From NCBI GenBank assembly GCA_034440635.1, contig JAOTON010001906.1, positions 1 to 64,000 on the forward strand: 64,000 nt of DNA, written 5' to 3'. The position numbers and the translations under genes were made by a program. Source of the stretch: Lepas anatifera. Taxonomy: Eukaryota; Arthropoda; Thecostraca; Lepadidae. Shown here in pieces: positions 33,357-44,926 of the stretch (the first letter of the stretch is position 1; each line of letters starts with the position of its first letter). Under the pieces are notes generated by a model. It did no database searches and was not told the origin of the DNA. It saw nothing but the letters and a program-made list of their open reading frames with translations.

Positions 33357-34065
33357 TGTAAATATGACCTTGCTAGGTCAAATTGTGAAAATGACCTGAT
33401 ATCGAGCTAGGTCAGGGTCACAGGTTGACCTGGTATGGTCATGCTGCATATCAATCGACTCCCCGTAATAATATAAGCACAATGCAAGCAAAATAAGAGC
33501 TTTATCTCAATTCATTGAGAAGTTATTGGCAAAACAATCACTGTATGCTCCTGTGACCTGACATGACCTTTGAGAGGTCAGATGGTAAAAAACTCAACTT
33601 TATGGTGAAGATCATGGTAGGAATACACGATGTGAGGATTTTCAGCTTTATCTATCTAGTGTTTACTGAAAAAGAGCCCTTTCTATTTTTCACCATAGAC
33701 TTATAATGGGGTGACCAAAAAATTGATCCCACCTTAGGTCAACAATATCAAAATTCAGAGATGTTAGATTTCTAGACCCTAATGGCCTCATCATATTGTG
33801 AAAGTTTCAAACTGATCAGTTGGCAGATGATCCTTGGGTGCCGCTACGAACTCGTGATTTTAGGTTTTGAGGTCGGGTTGCTGAACCTTAGATAGCTCCT
33901 TGACCTGGCCTGACCTGACCTAAAAATTTGATCAGATGCGTAAAATTGATCAGCAATAAGTTACTGTAAGTTTCGTTGCTCTGCGTCTTTTCATTTTTGC
34001 GCTAGCTGGGGAAAACCAGGAGGGGGTCTGAATTTCGCCTCCCCCTCCAGCGGGGCGCGTGTTAA
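33357..34065 (-). mobile_element. TTAA-F element, truncated, reverse orientation
   Basis: Reverse complement of 2030-2720: shares ATATCAATCGACTTCCC-like text and many AGGTCA hexamers, and ends with AGCGGGGCGCGTGTTAA at 34065. About 300 bases at the other end are missing. Confidence 0.75.
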
Positions 34066-34985
34066 TAATTTTGCACATGATATGCAAAGGCCTGTGCTAA
34101 CATTAGTGTATACTGTGTTACTGTTATCTGAGAAGCCTCAGCCTGCGTCCATTTCCGTGTATGCCGATTGCGGTGATCTGACCATGAACAATCCTGGCCA
34201 ACAGTCACGCTCCGACTGTATCCTCTGATTCGAAGGCGTGCTTTGGAAAGAAGATTTAATGCACTTGATTGTCAGGGATTACTTGTCACGATCATACCCA
34301 CCTGTTGCATTCAGATACCACGTGCGAGTAGATGGGTTTAGCACTAGGGCTTTTCTGAGTAAAAAAAAACTGCGAAGCACAATGTTCGCAGCTGTTACCA
34401 GGGCTAGAGATCTCTTCTTGATCCAGGGAGGTTCTGGGTCGGTTAACATTGGCATGGACATACATGCCCTATACAAAGCCTATGGGAGGCCCAAAAATCA
34501 GGGGCTCCCTGACTCCCCATCCCCCTGAGACACACTCTCCTTCCTTGCCTGACACAATGTATTCGGGATTAATTTCGTAGTTTCACTGATATTTACAGAA
34601 ACGTTTGGGCAGCTACAGGTACAGAGAGTTTTGTAGCTAGACTTAGGTCATCTTCTGTCAGGTCACTAAACGAGGTCAGTTGACCTCAACTTAAAGATAT
34701 TCTACCAGTCAGTGGTCAGGGAAGGGATCAGTATATGATCTGCAATCTATATCAAATACTATGGTCATCACACAAGGTAGTTGGTGGTAATGGGTTTTAT
34801 ATCAATGAACTAGTGCCAGGATAGTGCAATGGCCTCTCTATTGCAATACACGGTTTTTAAGGAAATGTTAGGATTGAATGGAATAAAACATCAAAACGTG
34901 CTTCTTACTCCGGGCACCGAGTATTCTCAGAAAACATCCCAGGGTCAAAGTCACATAAACAATGGACATATGAACTCTCAGAAGG
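34066..34985. other. No gene recognised; scattered AGGTCA
   Basis: An ORF at 34238-34528 has no domain I can name. 34640-34700 has several AGGTCA/TGACCT words, probably a worn hexamer-rich element. Confidence 0.35.
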
Positions 34986-35613
34986 CTCGCCCTGTTGGGA
35001 GAGGGTGTTTGAACACCACCGCTCGGGTTTTTCCGGCGGCACGAAAAACGGCAGCGCGAAGCGCCATCGTACATAGCGAGCCTTACCCTTGATAAATTCC
35101 ACAACTTTCCCAAAAATTCTAAGGTTGGGTCATCTCAGGCCACTAGTACAGGTCAAGTGACCTCACCTCAAAACAATGTTTTAGGCGGCATAAGTAAGAC
35201 ATGGGTGAATCTATCGGATTGAAACTTATAGCACATAATGGGCCAACCGAGTGCTACAACACATATTCCGGGATTTTTCATATTGGTGAACTAAGGTCAA
35301 GTACGGACTTTGACCTTTCTATTGGAAATACACGGAAAAAACAGAGATTAGGCTGTATTTGTGTAGATAAAGCTGAGAATACCTTCATATTTTTGAAATC
35401 GTAGTATCCTAAGGCCCCTTTCCAGGTTCATACTTCAATTTTTTATTTTTTTCTTCAAATTTTTTAAATTACTTCAATTTTTTCCCTGTGACCTCTGAAA
35501 GGTCATCTGGGGCTATTTAAACAGTTTTCAGACTTAGGTCAATAAATTTGCATGAAATGATGATACAGCTTTTATTTTGATATCACTGCGTTCATATTGC
35601 TATTGCGTGCTGA
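34986..35613 (+). mobile_element. TTAA-C element, left portion
   Basis: Left hairpin GGGTGTTTGAACACC, then GGGTTTTTCCGGCGGCACG, then the AAGGTTGGGTCATCTC segment. It continues until TTAA-G enters at the TTAA of 35614. Aligns with 37200-37758 in reverse, with moderate divergence. Confidence 0.7.
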
Positions 35614-36400
35614 TTAACACGCGCATTGACGGGGGTTTGAGCCACCTTCGCATTGACGGGGGCGGGTACACGCCCCCCTAAGATCTCGAGAACCACGGTA
35701 GGTAGCGAAAAACGATAAAGGGCGTTGGGTTGCCCATCCACTTCTCCATCGAAAACATTTGAACCATTTTTTTGCCAGGTCACATTTAAGGTCACGATAG
35801 GTCAAAAACAGCCGTCATAGGGATAACATGTAAATTCAGTTTTTCGGCCATTACATCTGAACAAGTAAATATAGAGCAAAACTACTTAAACTATATGATT
35901 CCTCTCAGCAGGCCGAATCGAATGATATAAAATTTGACCTTGCTAGGTCAAATCAAGGATTTGACCTGACCTGAGGTCAGGTCAGGGTCAAATTATATAA
36001 AATGCATATCATTAGAACCGCAAAGGCCAGGCGAGTCTAATGCAGCTAAAATAAATGCTCTATCACCATTCGTTACTGAGTTATTCCGTAAAAAAACATT
36101 TTTCCCATGTATTTCCAATGGAGATGTCATGCCTCGTACCTGATCTTAGGTCATCGATATCAAAAATACCGAGACATGTTTTAGAGAACTCGGTGGAGCC
36201 ATTATGTGATATGAGTTTCAAACGGATAAGTTCACCCTGCTCCGACTCATGCTATCTTAAACTTTTTTTTAAGGTTGGGTCACTTGACCTGTACTGGTGA
36301 CCTGACCTGAGATGACCTAACCTTAAAATTTTCACAGAAGTTGTAAAAAGGATGAGGGAAAAGGTATGCAAGTACGGCAGGCTACGCGCCGCCGTACTTT
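35614..36400 (-). mobile_element. TTAA-G element, reverse copy of a head-to-head pair
   Basis: TTAACACGCGCATTGACGG at 35614, hairpin variant GGGGGCGGGTACACGCCCCCC, CTCGAGAACCACGG, and on to the left-end region with GAGGGAAAAGGTATGC. Reverse complement of 36506-37199 at high similarity. Confidence 0.75.
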
Positions 36401-36505
36401 TTATTTTTTTACTTTTTTAAATTTTTTGAGGTTGTGTCACTTGACCTGTACTGGTGACCTGACCTGAGATGACCTAACCTTAAAATTTTCACAGAAGTTG
36501 TAAAA
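36401..36505 (-). repeat. Duplicated inner end of TTAA-G at the palindrome centre
   Basis: The segment CACTTGACCTGTACTGGTGA...ACAGAAGTTGTAAAAA of the reverse copy (36278-36357) is repeated at 36436-36507 before the sequence turns round. This leaves an asymmetric centre in the inverted dimer. Confidence 0.7.
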
Positions 36506-37199
36506 ACGCGCCGCCGTACTTGGCATACCTTTTCCCTCATTATTTTTACAACTTCTGTGAAAATTTTAAGGTTAGGTCATCTCAGGTCAGGTCACCAGTA
36601 CAGGTCAAGTGACCCAACCTCAAGAAGAGTTTAAGATAGCATAAGTCGGAGCAGGGTGAACTTATCAGTTTGAAACTCATATCACATAATGGCCCCACCG
36701 AGTTCTCTAAAACATGTTCCGGTATTTTTGATATCGATGACCTAAGGTCAGGTACGAGGCATGACCTCTCCTTTCGAAATACATGGGAAAAATGTTTTTT
36801 ACAGAATAACTCACTAACGGATGTTGATAGAGCATTTATTTTAGCTGCATTAGACTCGCCTGGGCTTTGCGGTTCTAATGATATGCATTTGATATAATTT
36901 GACCCTGACCTGACCTCAGGTCAGGTCAAATCCTTGATTTGACCTAACAAGGTCAGCTTATATATCATTCGATTTGGCTTGCTGAGAGGATGCATATAGT
37001 TCAAGTCGTTTTGCTCTATCTTTACTTGTTCAGATGCAATGGCCGAAAAACTGAATTTACATGTTATCCCTATGACGGCATATTTTGACCTCTCGTGACC
37101 TTAAATGTAACCTGAAAAAATAGTTCAAACGTTTTTGATGGAGAAGTGGATGGGCAGCCCAACGTCGTTTACCGTTTTTCGCTACCTACCGTGGTTCTC
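36506..37199 (+). mobile_element. TTAA-G element, forward copy of the head-to-head pair
   Basis: Runs from the CGCGCCGCCGTACTTGGCA segment to the CTACCTACCGTGGTTCTC segment of TTAA-G. Both termini are missing. AGGTCA-dense, including TGACCTCAGGTCA at about 36911. Confidence 0.75.
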
Positions 37200-37758
37200 T
37201 TTATCCTAATGTCCTGCACAGTTATTGACCCAAGTCTGAAACCCTGCTTAAGTAGCCTCAGATGACCTCTCATAGATCACAGATCCAAACTTGCAACATG
37301 AACCAATAAAAGGGCCTAGGATACAATGACTTGAAGAATACGAAGGTATTCCAAGCGGTATCTACAGGAATAGAGCAATTTGTCGGCCAATTTCTGTTTT
37401 TTCCCATGCATGTTAAGTGGAGAGGTCATGATCTATGCCTGACCCTATGCCATCTATATGAAAATTCCCGGAACATATTTTGCAAACCTCGATGGGTTCA
37501 CTATGTGGATATGTTTCGATTGGATAGGTTCACCTTTTTCTTCCCTATGCCACCTTAAGCATTTTTAGAGGTGAGGTCAACTGACCTGTACTGGCGAACT
37601 GATCTGAAATGACCCAACCTTAAAATTTTGGGGAACGTTGTGGAATTGATCAAGAACAAGCTGTGTCAAGTATGGCAGCGCTTCGCGCCGCCGTTTATTC
37701 GTGCCACCGGAAAAACCCGAAGGGGTGTTCAAACACCCCCACTGGGGCGAGGGTTCAA
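37200..37758 (-). mobile_element. TTAA-C element, reverse orientation
   Basis: On the minus strand it starts at 37758 with TTGAACCCTCGCCCCAG, hairpin GGGGGTGTTTGAACACCCC, then CGGGTTTTTCCGG. The terminal TTAA is mutated to TTGAA. Runs to 37200, where the TTAA-G copy is joined. Confidence 0.7.
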
Positions 37759-37899
37759 AGGAGGCACCAGCTGGTTCTGCTGGTTGTGGACAGCCCTTTG
37801 GGTTACAATGGACCATATTGGCAGTAGGCTAGATGGGTTATAGAGGCATAATAACCACAAAACATCTTGCGGATCACAAATTGTCTGCTGTTTTAAATA

Positions 37900-40010
37900 A
37901 GTCTACAAGCTACACAGGTCCTCGGTGGATTCAGAGGGCCAAACTGGCCCTCGGCATCGTCTATAGAAGGCCCAGCTCACTAGAGAGGCCCTTCTGACGA
38001 TATAGAGCCATACAGAGAACAGTGGATCCCACTGGTTCAAAGACTCCACTGTTAACGAGGGTCTTGATAGCTAGAGTGGGTCGTACAGTCTAAAAACGTC
38101 CCTGCTTGTCACATGGATTCCTACTTAAAGAGGGCCCAGCTGTTCAGACAGCCATGGACAGCTGCTTAGGGTCAGCTATAGCGCTGCTGGCTATCGCTGA
38201 CCCTGCAAGTCGCAGTGGGCCCTGGTGCCCAAAGTACCCTGCTGACCATGGTGGCATTGTCGCTTTAAGAGGACTCGCTGACCAGAGCGGGTCCTACTGT
38301 CGACGAGGGCCTCTTTCAGATGTTTCTGATGGTCAAAAGATCCCCACATGTCACAGAATGGAGAACTAGAGAGAGCTTGAGAGTGCCCTGTCAAACATGA
38401 AGCTCCAAGACGGGATACAGAGAATAGCGCAGCTGGGCAGTGCGTCCTCCAGGGGGCTGCCGCCCCAACATTCTCTCTTTGGCCATGTCTCTGTAGGATC
38501 TCCAGCTGACCGGAGAGGTCCCTGATGACGATAGAGAGTCTTGTGGAGAGCAGTCGGTCCTGCTAGTTCAAAAGCCTTTGTAGGGTCCTGATAGTCAGAA
38601 TGGGCGCTGTGGACCAGTGACCACAATGCCAGTGGTCAGAGTGGTTCCTGCTAGCCACAATGGCCTTCTCGTTTAAAAAGGGCCCGGCAGGTCCGACAGG
38701 GCCCTGACAGTTTTAGCTGGCCCTGGGACTCACAGTGGGCCCCGCGGCCAAAAAACCTGCTGGCCAAAGTGGCTTTATCGTTAAAGAGGGTCCACCTGAC
38801 CAGACAGGGCCCAAATATCCACACAGGGCCCTGGGGACCCTGTGGTTCAGAGGACCCTCTATTTAAAAGAGTTTCGATGGTTCAAAGGGTCTTTCTTGTC
38901 ACAGAATGTAGTGTTTTGGAGTGCTTGAGATGGCCCCGTCTGACATGAATTTCCACGGCAGGTCAGAGTACGATTGGGTAGAGGCAGCGCGTCCTTGATG
39001 GGGCCCTCAGGGGGGCCGCCGTCCCAATCACCTCTCCTTGGCTACGCCTCTGGAGGGGCCCTGCTAGCTATAGAAAGCCCTATGAAAATAGTCGGCCATA
39101 CTGGTTCAGAGGCTTTGCTAGATAAAGAGGGTCCTCACAGTCAGAGTGGGCTTTGTGGGCTAAAACGATCCCTGCAAGTCGCAGTGGCCTCCTTACTTAA
39201 AGAGGGCCCAGCTGGTCTGACAAGGCCCTGAAGGTTTTAGCTGACCCTGTGACTCGCATTTGGCCCCGTGGCCCAAAAGCCCTGCTGGCCATAGCGGTAT
39301 TATATCGGTTGAAGATTGTCTGGCTGACCAGAGATAGTCCTACTGTCAACGAGGACTTTGGGTGGGGGGGCTGATAGTGGTTTAGGGGACCCTGTGGTAA
39401 AAAGCCCTACTTGTCGCAGAAATGGAGTACTGGAGAGGACTTAAGAGGGCCCTGTTGGGCATGTAATTCCACGGCAGGTCACAGAGTATAATGCGGGCGG
39501 GCCGCGCTTCGCGCTATCCTCGAAGGGCCCTCCGGGCCCTCAAGGGGTCCAACGCAGCAGCCGCTTCTACTTGGTTACTCCTATGTAGAGGGCCCAGCTG
39601 ACCAGAGGGCCCTGCGGAGACTAAACGGTTACACTAGCTCAAAAGCTTCTCTAGTTAAACATGGCACTGACGGTCAGACTGGGTCCTGTGGGCTAAAATG
39701 GTCCCTACTAGCCACAAAGCCTCCCTACTGAAAGATGACCCAGCTGGTCAGACAGGTCCCTGGCGGCTATAGACCGGGATCTGACAGCCTGCGAGTCGCA
39801 TTGGGCCCTTTTGCCCAAATAGTCCCGCTAGCCATCTTGGCTTTATCGATTACACAGGGTCTATCTGACCAAAATGGGCCCTACTTTGGATAGGGGGCCC
39901 TGACCACCAGTGGTTCAAAGGGCACCTTTTTACAGACGGTTTTGATGGGTAAAAACAGCCCTAACTGTCACAGAATAGAGTGCTGGAGATGGCTTAAGGG
40001 TGCGTTATCA
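37900..40010. repeat. Tandem repeat, about four units of 0.52-0.55 kb
   Basis: A landmark (CAGAATGGAGTACTGGAGAG or variant, then GGCCCTGT, a GGGGGCC-rich block, and TTGGCTACGCCTCT) recurs near 38360, 38905, 39425 and 39965. Each unit is built from shorter imperfect units with words GGGCCCAGCTGGTC, AAAGAGGG and GGGCCCTG. GGCCC palindromes are frequent. No coding. A separate partial unit lies at 48955-49110. Confidence 0.75.
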
Positions 40011-40684
40011 ATGTTAACCCTATGAGAGCATATTTTGTGAAATATCTCGTAAAGTAACGTGGCTATCGTCGTGATTTTTTTCAACACAAGTAGATGATAA
40101 GTGTATTTTTACGGCAGTATCTATTTTAAACCTGAAATATTTCTAGTTTTTGTACACTTTAACGTTATTTTTTCAAATTTCTCAAACTTAAAGTTTGAAT
40201 AACTTTTTACATTATGTAATCATTGACATTTTGTAATCTTTTCTATACCATTTCCATACAAAATCAAAAACAAAAAGGGCTCGGCGAAAAAGTTATTTCA
40301 AGTTTTATTAAACTTTCCCAATAGATGGCACTAGTGGTACCGGATTCGAATGTGTGGCCGGTGTGGCAGGCCTGCTCATTCATGCTTTGGTGAATGGGAC
40401 GGGAGCAGTGGCATAGCCAGAAATATGTCAAAGTAGTTAAAAGCAGACAAACTGCAGTTAGAAGCAGAATGAATATATTTACGAATGTGGATAGGAAATA
40501 TTGAACAAAATGAGAGCGTGTAGCCTGGTCACCCCTTGGCTACGCCACTGGCATACGGACACCTGTTTAACGGCGTGACCGGTGGCTTTGCGCCTCGGGC
40601 GCGCGCCAGTCACGTGGCAGCCGACTGAGGGCAGGATCCGGCTGATGGGGTCCTGCTAAGGGACAATGACGTCTCCATTGAGCA
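40011..40684. other. No gene recognised
   Basis: AT-rich unique sequence, then a GC-rich piece near 40560-40660. No ends or ORFs of note. Confidence 0.4.
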
Positions 40685-41074
40685 GTTCCGGATCTAGCCG
40701 GTCGGTTGGGAGGGGGGCAAACCAAAGTTGCAACAAAAAACTTCACGCGGTAAAAACTGTTGCCCCAATATAATTTGACGGCAGGTTTTGGAAATACCCA
40801 GGACGAAAGGCAAAAAACGTCATGGGGTGAAATATATGCGCACGAGATGCTTGTTTTTGCTCTCCATAGCCCAATGTTTACACTGAAGTTGACTGGTTCT
40901 GTTTGATATTTAGAGTTAAAGCAACAAAATCTCGCTTATGAACTCAAAAGGAGGCGTGGCGAAACAAGAGATCGATCGCTTTGGAGGGGGGACAAAAACA
41001 TAGTTTTACCCCGGGTTTTTCCGTTTTGGGAGGGGGGCAAATACCTTTTTCCCTCCCCTCTGGATCCGCCACGG
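40685..41074. mobile_element. MITE (type M1) copy
   Basis: Body matches 6509-6863, including GGGGCAAACCAAAG and a CCCTCCCCTCTGGATCCGCC right end. Left end TTCCGGATCTAGCCGG. Confidence 0.6.
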
Positions 41075-41267
41075 CCATAAAGTTTGCATTGACTTTGACT
41101 ACTATGTTATCAAATCCAATATTTGAAATGGGAGGGGCGGGGGCTGAAGATGAAGGCATTGTAACAAAACAAAGGGATTTACCCTAACTAATATTACATG
41201 ATCCCGGACATCAAAAATTTTTCGGTTTTTACCACTCCAACATTCCGTAATTTCACCGAGGTGTTCT

Positions 41268-41510
41268 CTAATTGGATCGATAATCTAAACAAGGAAAGGG
41301 TGAACTACAATGCTGTGTCAAGGAGCTTTTGTCTTTGAAAGAAACTGCCAAGAATGTATAAGGGTGCATCGTACCTGCTCGTACCCAGAAGTGAAATCTA
41401 GGAGCTGAGGTTCCATCATTATAAGTCAGCCTAACAATTTGCTGTCCCGCAAACACCATGATCAGTGCTCCTACAATCACCAAACTGAGCTCCAAAATGT
41501 CAGACTTCAC
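41268..41510 (-). other. Minus-strand ORF with one hydrophobic segment
   Basis: Open frame with a membrane-like stretch SLVIVGALIMVFAGQQIV followed by RLTYNDGTSAPRFHFW, then a donor-like CTGG|GTACGAG. There is no ATG at the start, so if real it is an internal exon of a membrane protein. It has no support beyond hydrophobicity and one splice-like site. Confidence 0.25.
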
Positions 41511-41698
41511 CCGACCGATTATCCAATTATGATTGATGATATTTTGCTAACTTCTTTATTCTACTGCCAACAGAAATAGCAACTTGTTTATAAAATAATA
41601 TTGTGATAATAATACGAAAATACCTAATTCGGGCTTGCAGATGTCCCCCAGAAAAATTACGTCAGAATTTTAGAATGACTAACCAACCGAGGACGGGG

Positions 41699-41700
<2 letters not shown>

Positions 41701-41779
<79 letters not shown>
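41701..41779. repeat. GA dinucleotide microsatellite
   Basis: About 39 GA units without interruption, after a G7 run. The Arg-Glu ORF across it is an artefact. Confidence 0.95.
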
Positions 41780-41781
<2 letters not shown>

Positions 41782-42028
41782 GAGACAAATGGCCGATGGG
41801 AACATTTATCACTACAGGGGAGCCTCACTCAGGAGGTGATTTTTACGTCGAAAGCAGCTGAAGTGTAGCCCAAACCAAAATTCGGACTATTTAATGGGGT
41901 TGGTGTTTCAAATCAAAACAACTATGTTTAAATTTTATATCAACGCAAAATGAATAGAATAAAATAATTTTGAAATTGGGCTGGGGGAAGAAATTGGGAC
42001 AACGCTTTTCAGTTATCACACATTTGTA

Positions 42029-43058
42029 TTAACCCGCGCCCCACCGGGGGTCCGGCGCCACCTTCGCCCCACCGGGGGCATCGATGGCCCCCCTCTAACT
42101 CCGAAAGTATGAACGTTAGCCCAAATCTGCAAAGTGCATTAGAAAGCTCGCGTGAATTCAGTAAGAAATTACCTCATATGTTTTAGCACTCAGGTCAATG
42201 GTTTGACCTCAAGAGGTCAAATTAGGTCCAGATCGGCTATTTTCACTCAAATATGCAATGCTTAAGCAAACGGGGCATAACTCTTATGCCGTTACAGCTA
42301 TTGAGATATGGTAAAGTTCATTGGATAGGAAAATGCCATGCCTTTTCCCGCTATGTGAAACGTAATGACCTCCCGCCAGTGGTTTGACCTCCAGAGGTCA
42401 CCTCGTGACCTAAGATGACCTGAGGTTACGAAAGGTCAGAAAGTGACCTTGCGGTATATCAAACGAAAACCAGTGACAAGACATACACGATGGTGTTAAA
42501 TTCAGCGCTCTAGCTTTACTAGGTCAAAAGTTATTGTAAAAATACTTGTTTTGACCCCTGGTAACCTTGGATGACCTTGGATAGGTGAAAGGGCAAATAT
42601 GGCCCGTGGAATCCGTGAAAGGGTGTCCATGAACGCTTTTCTGAGCAAGCCGAGCATTTTCAATCGTTTTTCGTGACTTTTAGATCATAAGACAGCTTTT
42701 CCCCATGCTTTTTCAATGGGAGAGGTCACCTCGTGACCTGACCTCAGGTCACGAAATCGAAAAATCCTGGATATACACCTTGTAGACCCTGGACGGGTCA
42801 TGAAGTGTAGGAAGTTTCAAATCAATCGACTTCGAAATGTATCTCTTATAGAGTTCTAAATTTGAAGTGAGGTGACCTTGGTTGACCTCACCTGGTGACC
42901 TGGCCTTGGGTGACCCGGGGTAAAAAATTTCAGGGATGGTGTGAAAATAATGCAGTGAGAGGTAGAGCTCTCAACCGCGTTGCTGCGCCTCGTCGTTTTT
43001 CTGCTATCCCTGGAAAACCTTAGGGGGCATCCATGGCCCCCGGTGGGGCGAGGGTTAA
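42029..43058 (+). mobile_element. TTAA-A element, complete reference copy
   Basis: TTAACCCGCGCCCCACC at 42029 and GGTGGGGCGAGGGTTAA at 43058, 1,030 bases. Both ends carry a GGGGGCATCGATGGCCCC-type hairpin; the right end, read inward, has AAGGTTTTCC in place of GGTTTTTC. I count 19 AGGTCA or TGACCT hexamers where about 0.5 are expected. No transposase or other ORF. It has an uninterrupted GCAATGCTTAAGCAAAC at 42262, the empty site for TTAA-B. Confidence 0.85.
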
Positions 43059-43508
43059 AAGGAATGTAACACCTTGGTCGAATACTGGAATTTAGTGTAA
43101 TTGCGCCTACTCTAAGCCAAAAATAATAAAACCACTGATGATTTCTCTGAAAAATGTACAATAAGCTCAATATTTTGATTTTTAAAATACTTCTCTAGAA
43201 AAAAAATAAATATCAGCCTATGGATGATGTCACGATCTGGCAACCACTACTATACTTGAAACGCTTCAAGGGCTTCGATTGGCTGATGCTCATCGTGACT
43301 TCAGCATATGTCGTCATACCAGCAGCTCACAACAATGGCGGCCCGGCGAGGGATAGATGAGGGGTTAGGTGTCAGGTAGGTTTTAGCTTTTTACGGAAAC
43401 ATCGAGTTCCAAGACAAATGATATATGAAGTACCAGGTTTTCTGACTTCCTTTACAACTTGGTTATCTCAGTTAAAATCACTTAATGAAGGTGCCACATT
43501 CCCTTTAA
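43055..43508. mobile_element. T2/Kolobok-like MITE, complete
   Basis: TTAAAAGGAATGTAACACC at 43055 and GGTGCCACATTCCCTTTAA at 43508; 454 bases. It shares its first TTAA with the last TTAA of TTAA-A. Reverse complement of 27947-28408 across its length. No ORF. Confidence 0.75.
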
Positions 43509-44926
43509 CTAAGAAGTCTCATTAAAAACATGAATTGAGCTAAGAATTCTCGTTAAAAACATGAATGGAGTTTTTGGGAATCCTACCTAAATTTTTACAT
43601 TGCAATTGCTCTAATTTCCGAACAATATGATTGACTAATAAAGCATGCATAACATGATCAGAGGGACTGAGCATCATACTCAGCCGATGGCTGCCACATG
43701 GTGTTAGGTTTTTGGACCCCGAAACTGTCAATTATATGCAGATACTACACTTTTAGCGTCATGGATGCGGTGTCATGTCCATGCAACAACACCGAAAATC
43801 ACGGATCTGTCGATGTGATCCTTGGTCCAATTGATCCCATAGGTCGGACGGAGAGAAGCTTGTTCTTTGTGACATACAAAGAAGATTCAGCACAAAGTCA
43901 TAATTTGTCAAATGCATTCCTGCGTTCACTTCCTTTGCTTTCGGTCGAAAGCTCAGTCCTTCTGATGACCACATTTCAAGCATTTTTTTCTTGTGGACCA
44001 GTGAGGGTAACAGACAGGCTGGAATCACAAACAGAGCCTCAGGTGAAACTAGGCCACTTAACGTTCAGCAAAAATGTATATTTTGTTTTTAACGGATTTT
44101 GGGGGCACAGGACATGTCCAAAAGTATTTAACTGGTAATAAGAATGGGCCAGAATTTGGATAGCTTTCCGTTTTGCTATGGAAAACGTAGTGTCAGAGTT
44201 GGAAGCTGAAGGTGTATGGTCCCTTACTTTCTGGTCAGTTGCGACCTGCCTGGCAGAAGCTGGATGGTGCACATTGTTCTGCAACCAGACAATATGAGCC
44301 TCCATGAGTCTACTAACATGAAATGCTGCAGAGTTGGTGGTTTGATAAACAATATGGCTTCATATTTTGCACACTTTTGTTTAAAATGAGTGACCCCGAA
44401 AATTTTCCATTATTTGGTTCATTTTGGACATCCGTTCAAAATTTTGTCGTAATCAGGTCACCGTCTGCGGTCGAAAAATCAGCCTGAAGTAAATTTTGCA
44501 TAATCGCAGCTCATCAACAAATCGCACCGGAAAGCTACGTGGGTGTATTTTCGAAATAATATTGTCATAACCGAGCATTCTAAACCTATTTAAAGTACAA
44601 ATGAAGATAGGCTGTGAGTTACATTGCATCTGATTTGCGTCAAATAGCCTAGTTGACCCAAGACGGTGTTTTCACCGACGTAAGCTGTGTGCAATGGCAA
44701 GGAGAGGCGGTTGGCAGGGAACGATCTTGAGGCAGGTTTATGCCGAATTAGCCCGCTTGAATCCTGTTCGTACTTTTAGGTACACAAATAAGCGATTTTG
44801 GGGGACATGTAGAAATTGATTGGCCTATGATCACTAGAAGCAGCTGTAGAAGCAGAAGCCGCCACTAGAGATCTGTCTCAACGAGTAAAAGCCCAAAAAG
44901 TTAGGCCTCGGCGTCAGCTAAAATAT
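43509..44926. other. No gene recognised
   Basis: Several ORFs of 60-146 residues on both strands between 43540 and 44305 overlap and show no domain or splice framing. Confidence 0.35.

Noticed and set aside
34238..34528. 96-residue ORF after TTAA-F
   Set aside because: No family motif, splice context or duplicate; length is within chance for this composition.
37577..39231. Many 60-90 residue ORFs across the tandem repeat
   Set aside because: They follow the GC-rich repeat, differ in frame between units and conserve no protein sequence.
41603..41839. ORF with alternating Arg-Glu
   Set aside because: It is a translation of the GA microsatellite.
42029..43058. Dense short repeated words suggesting a CRISPR-like or regulatory array
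   Set aside because: Spacing is irregular, orientation mixed, and the words lie inside a TTAA element; this is not an array with spacers.
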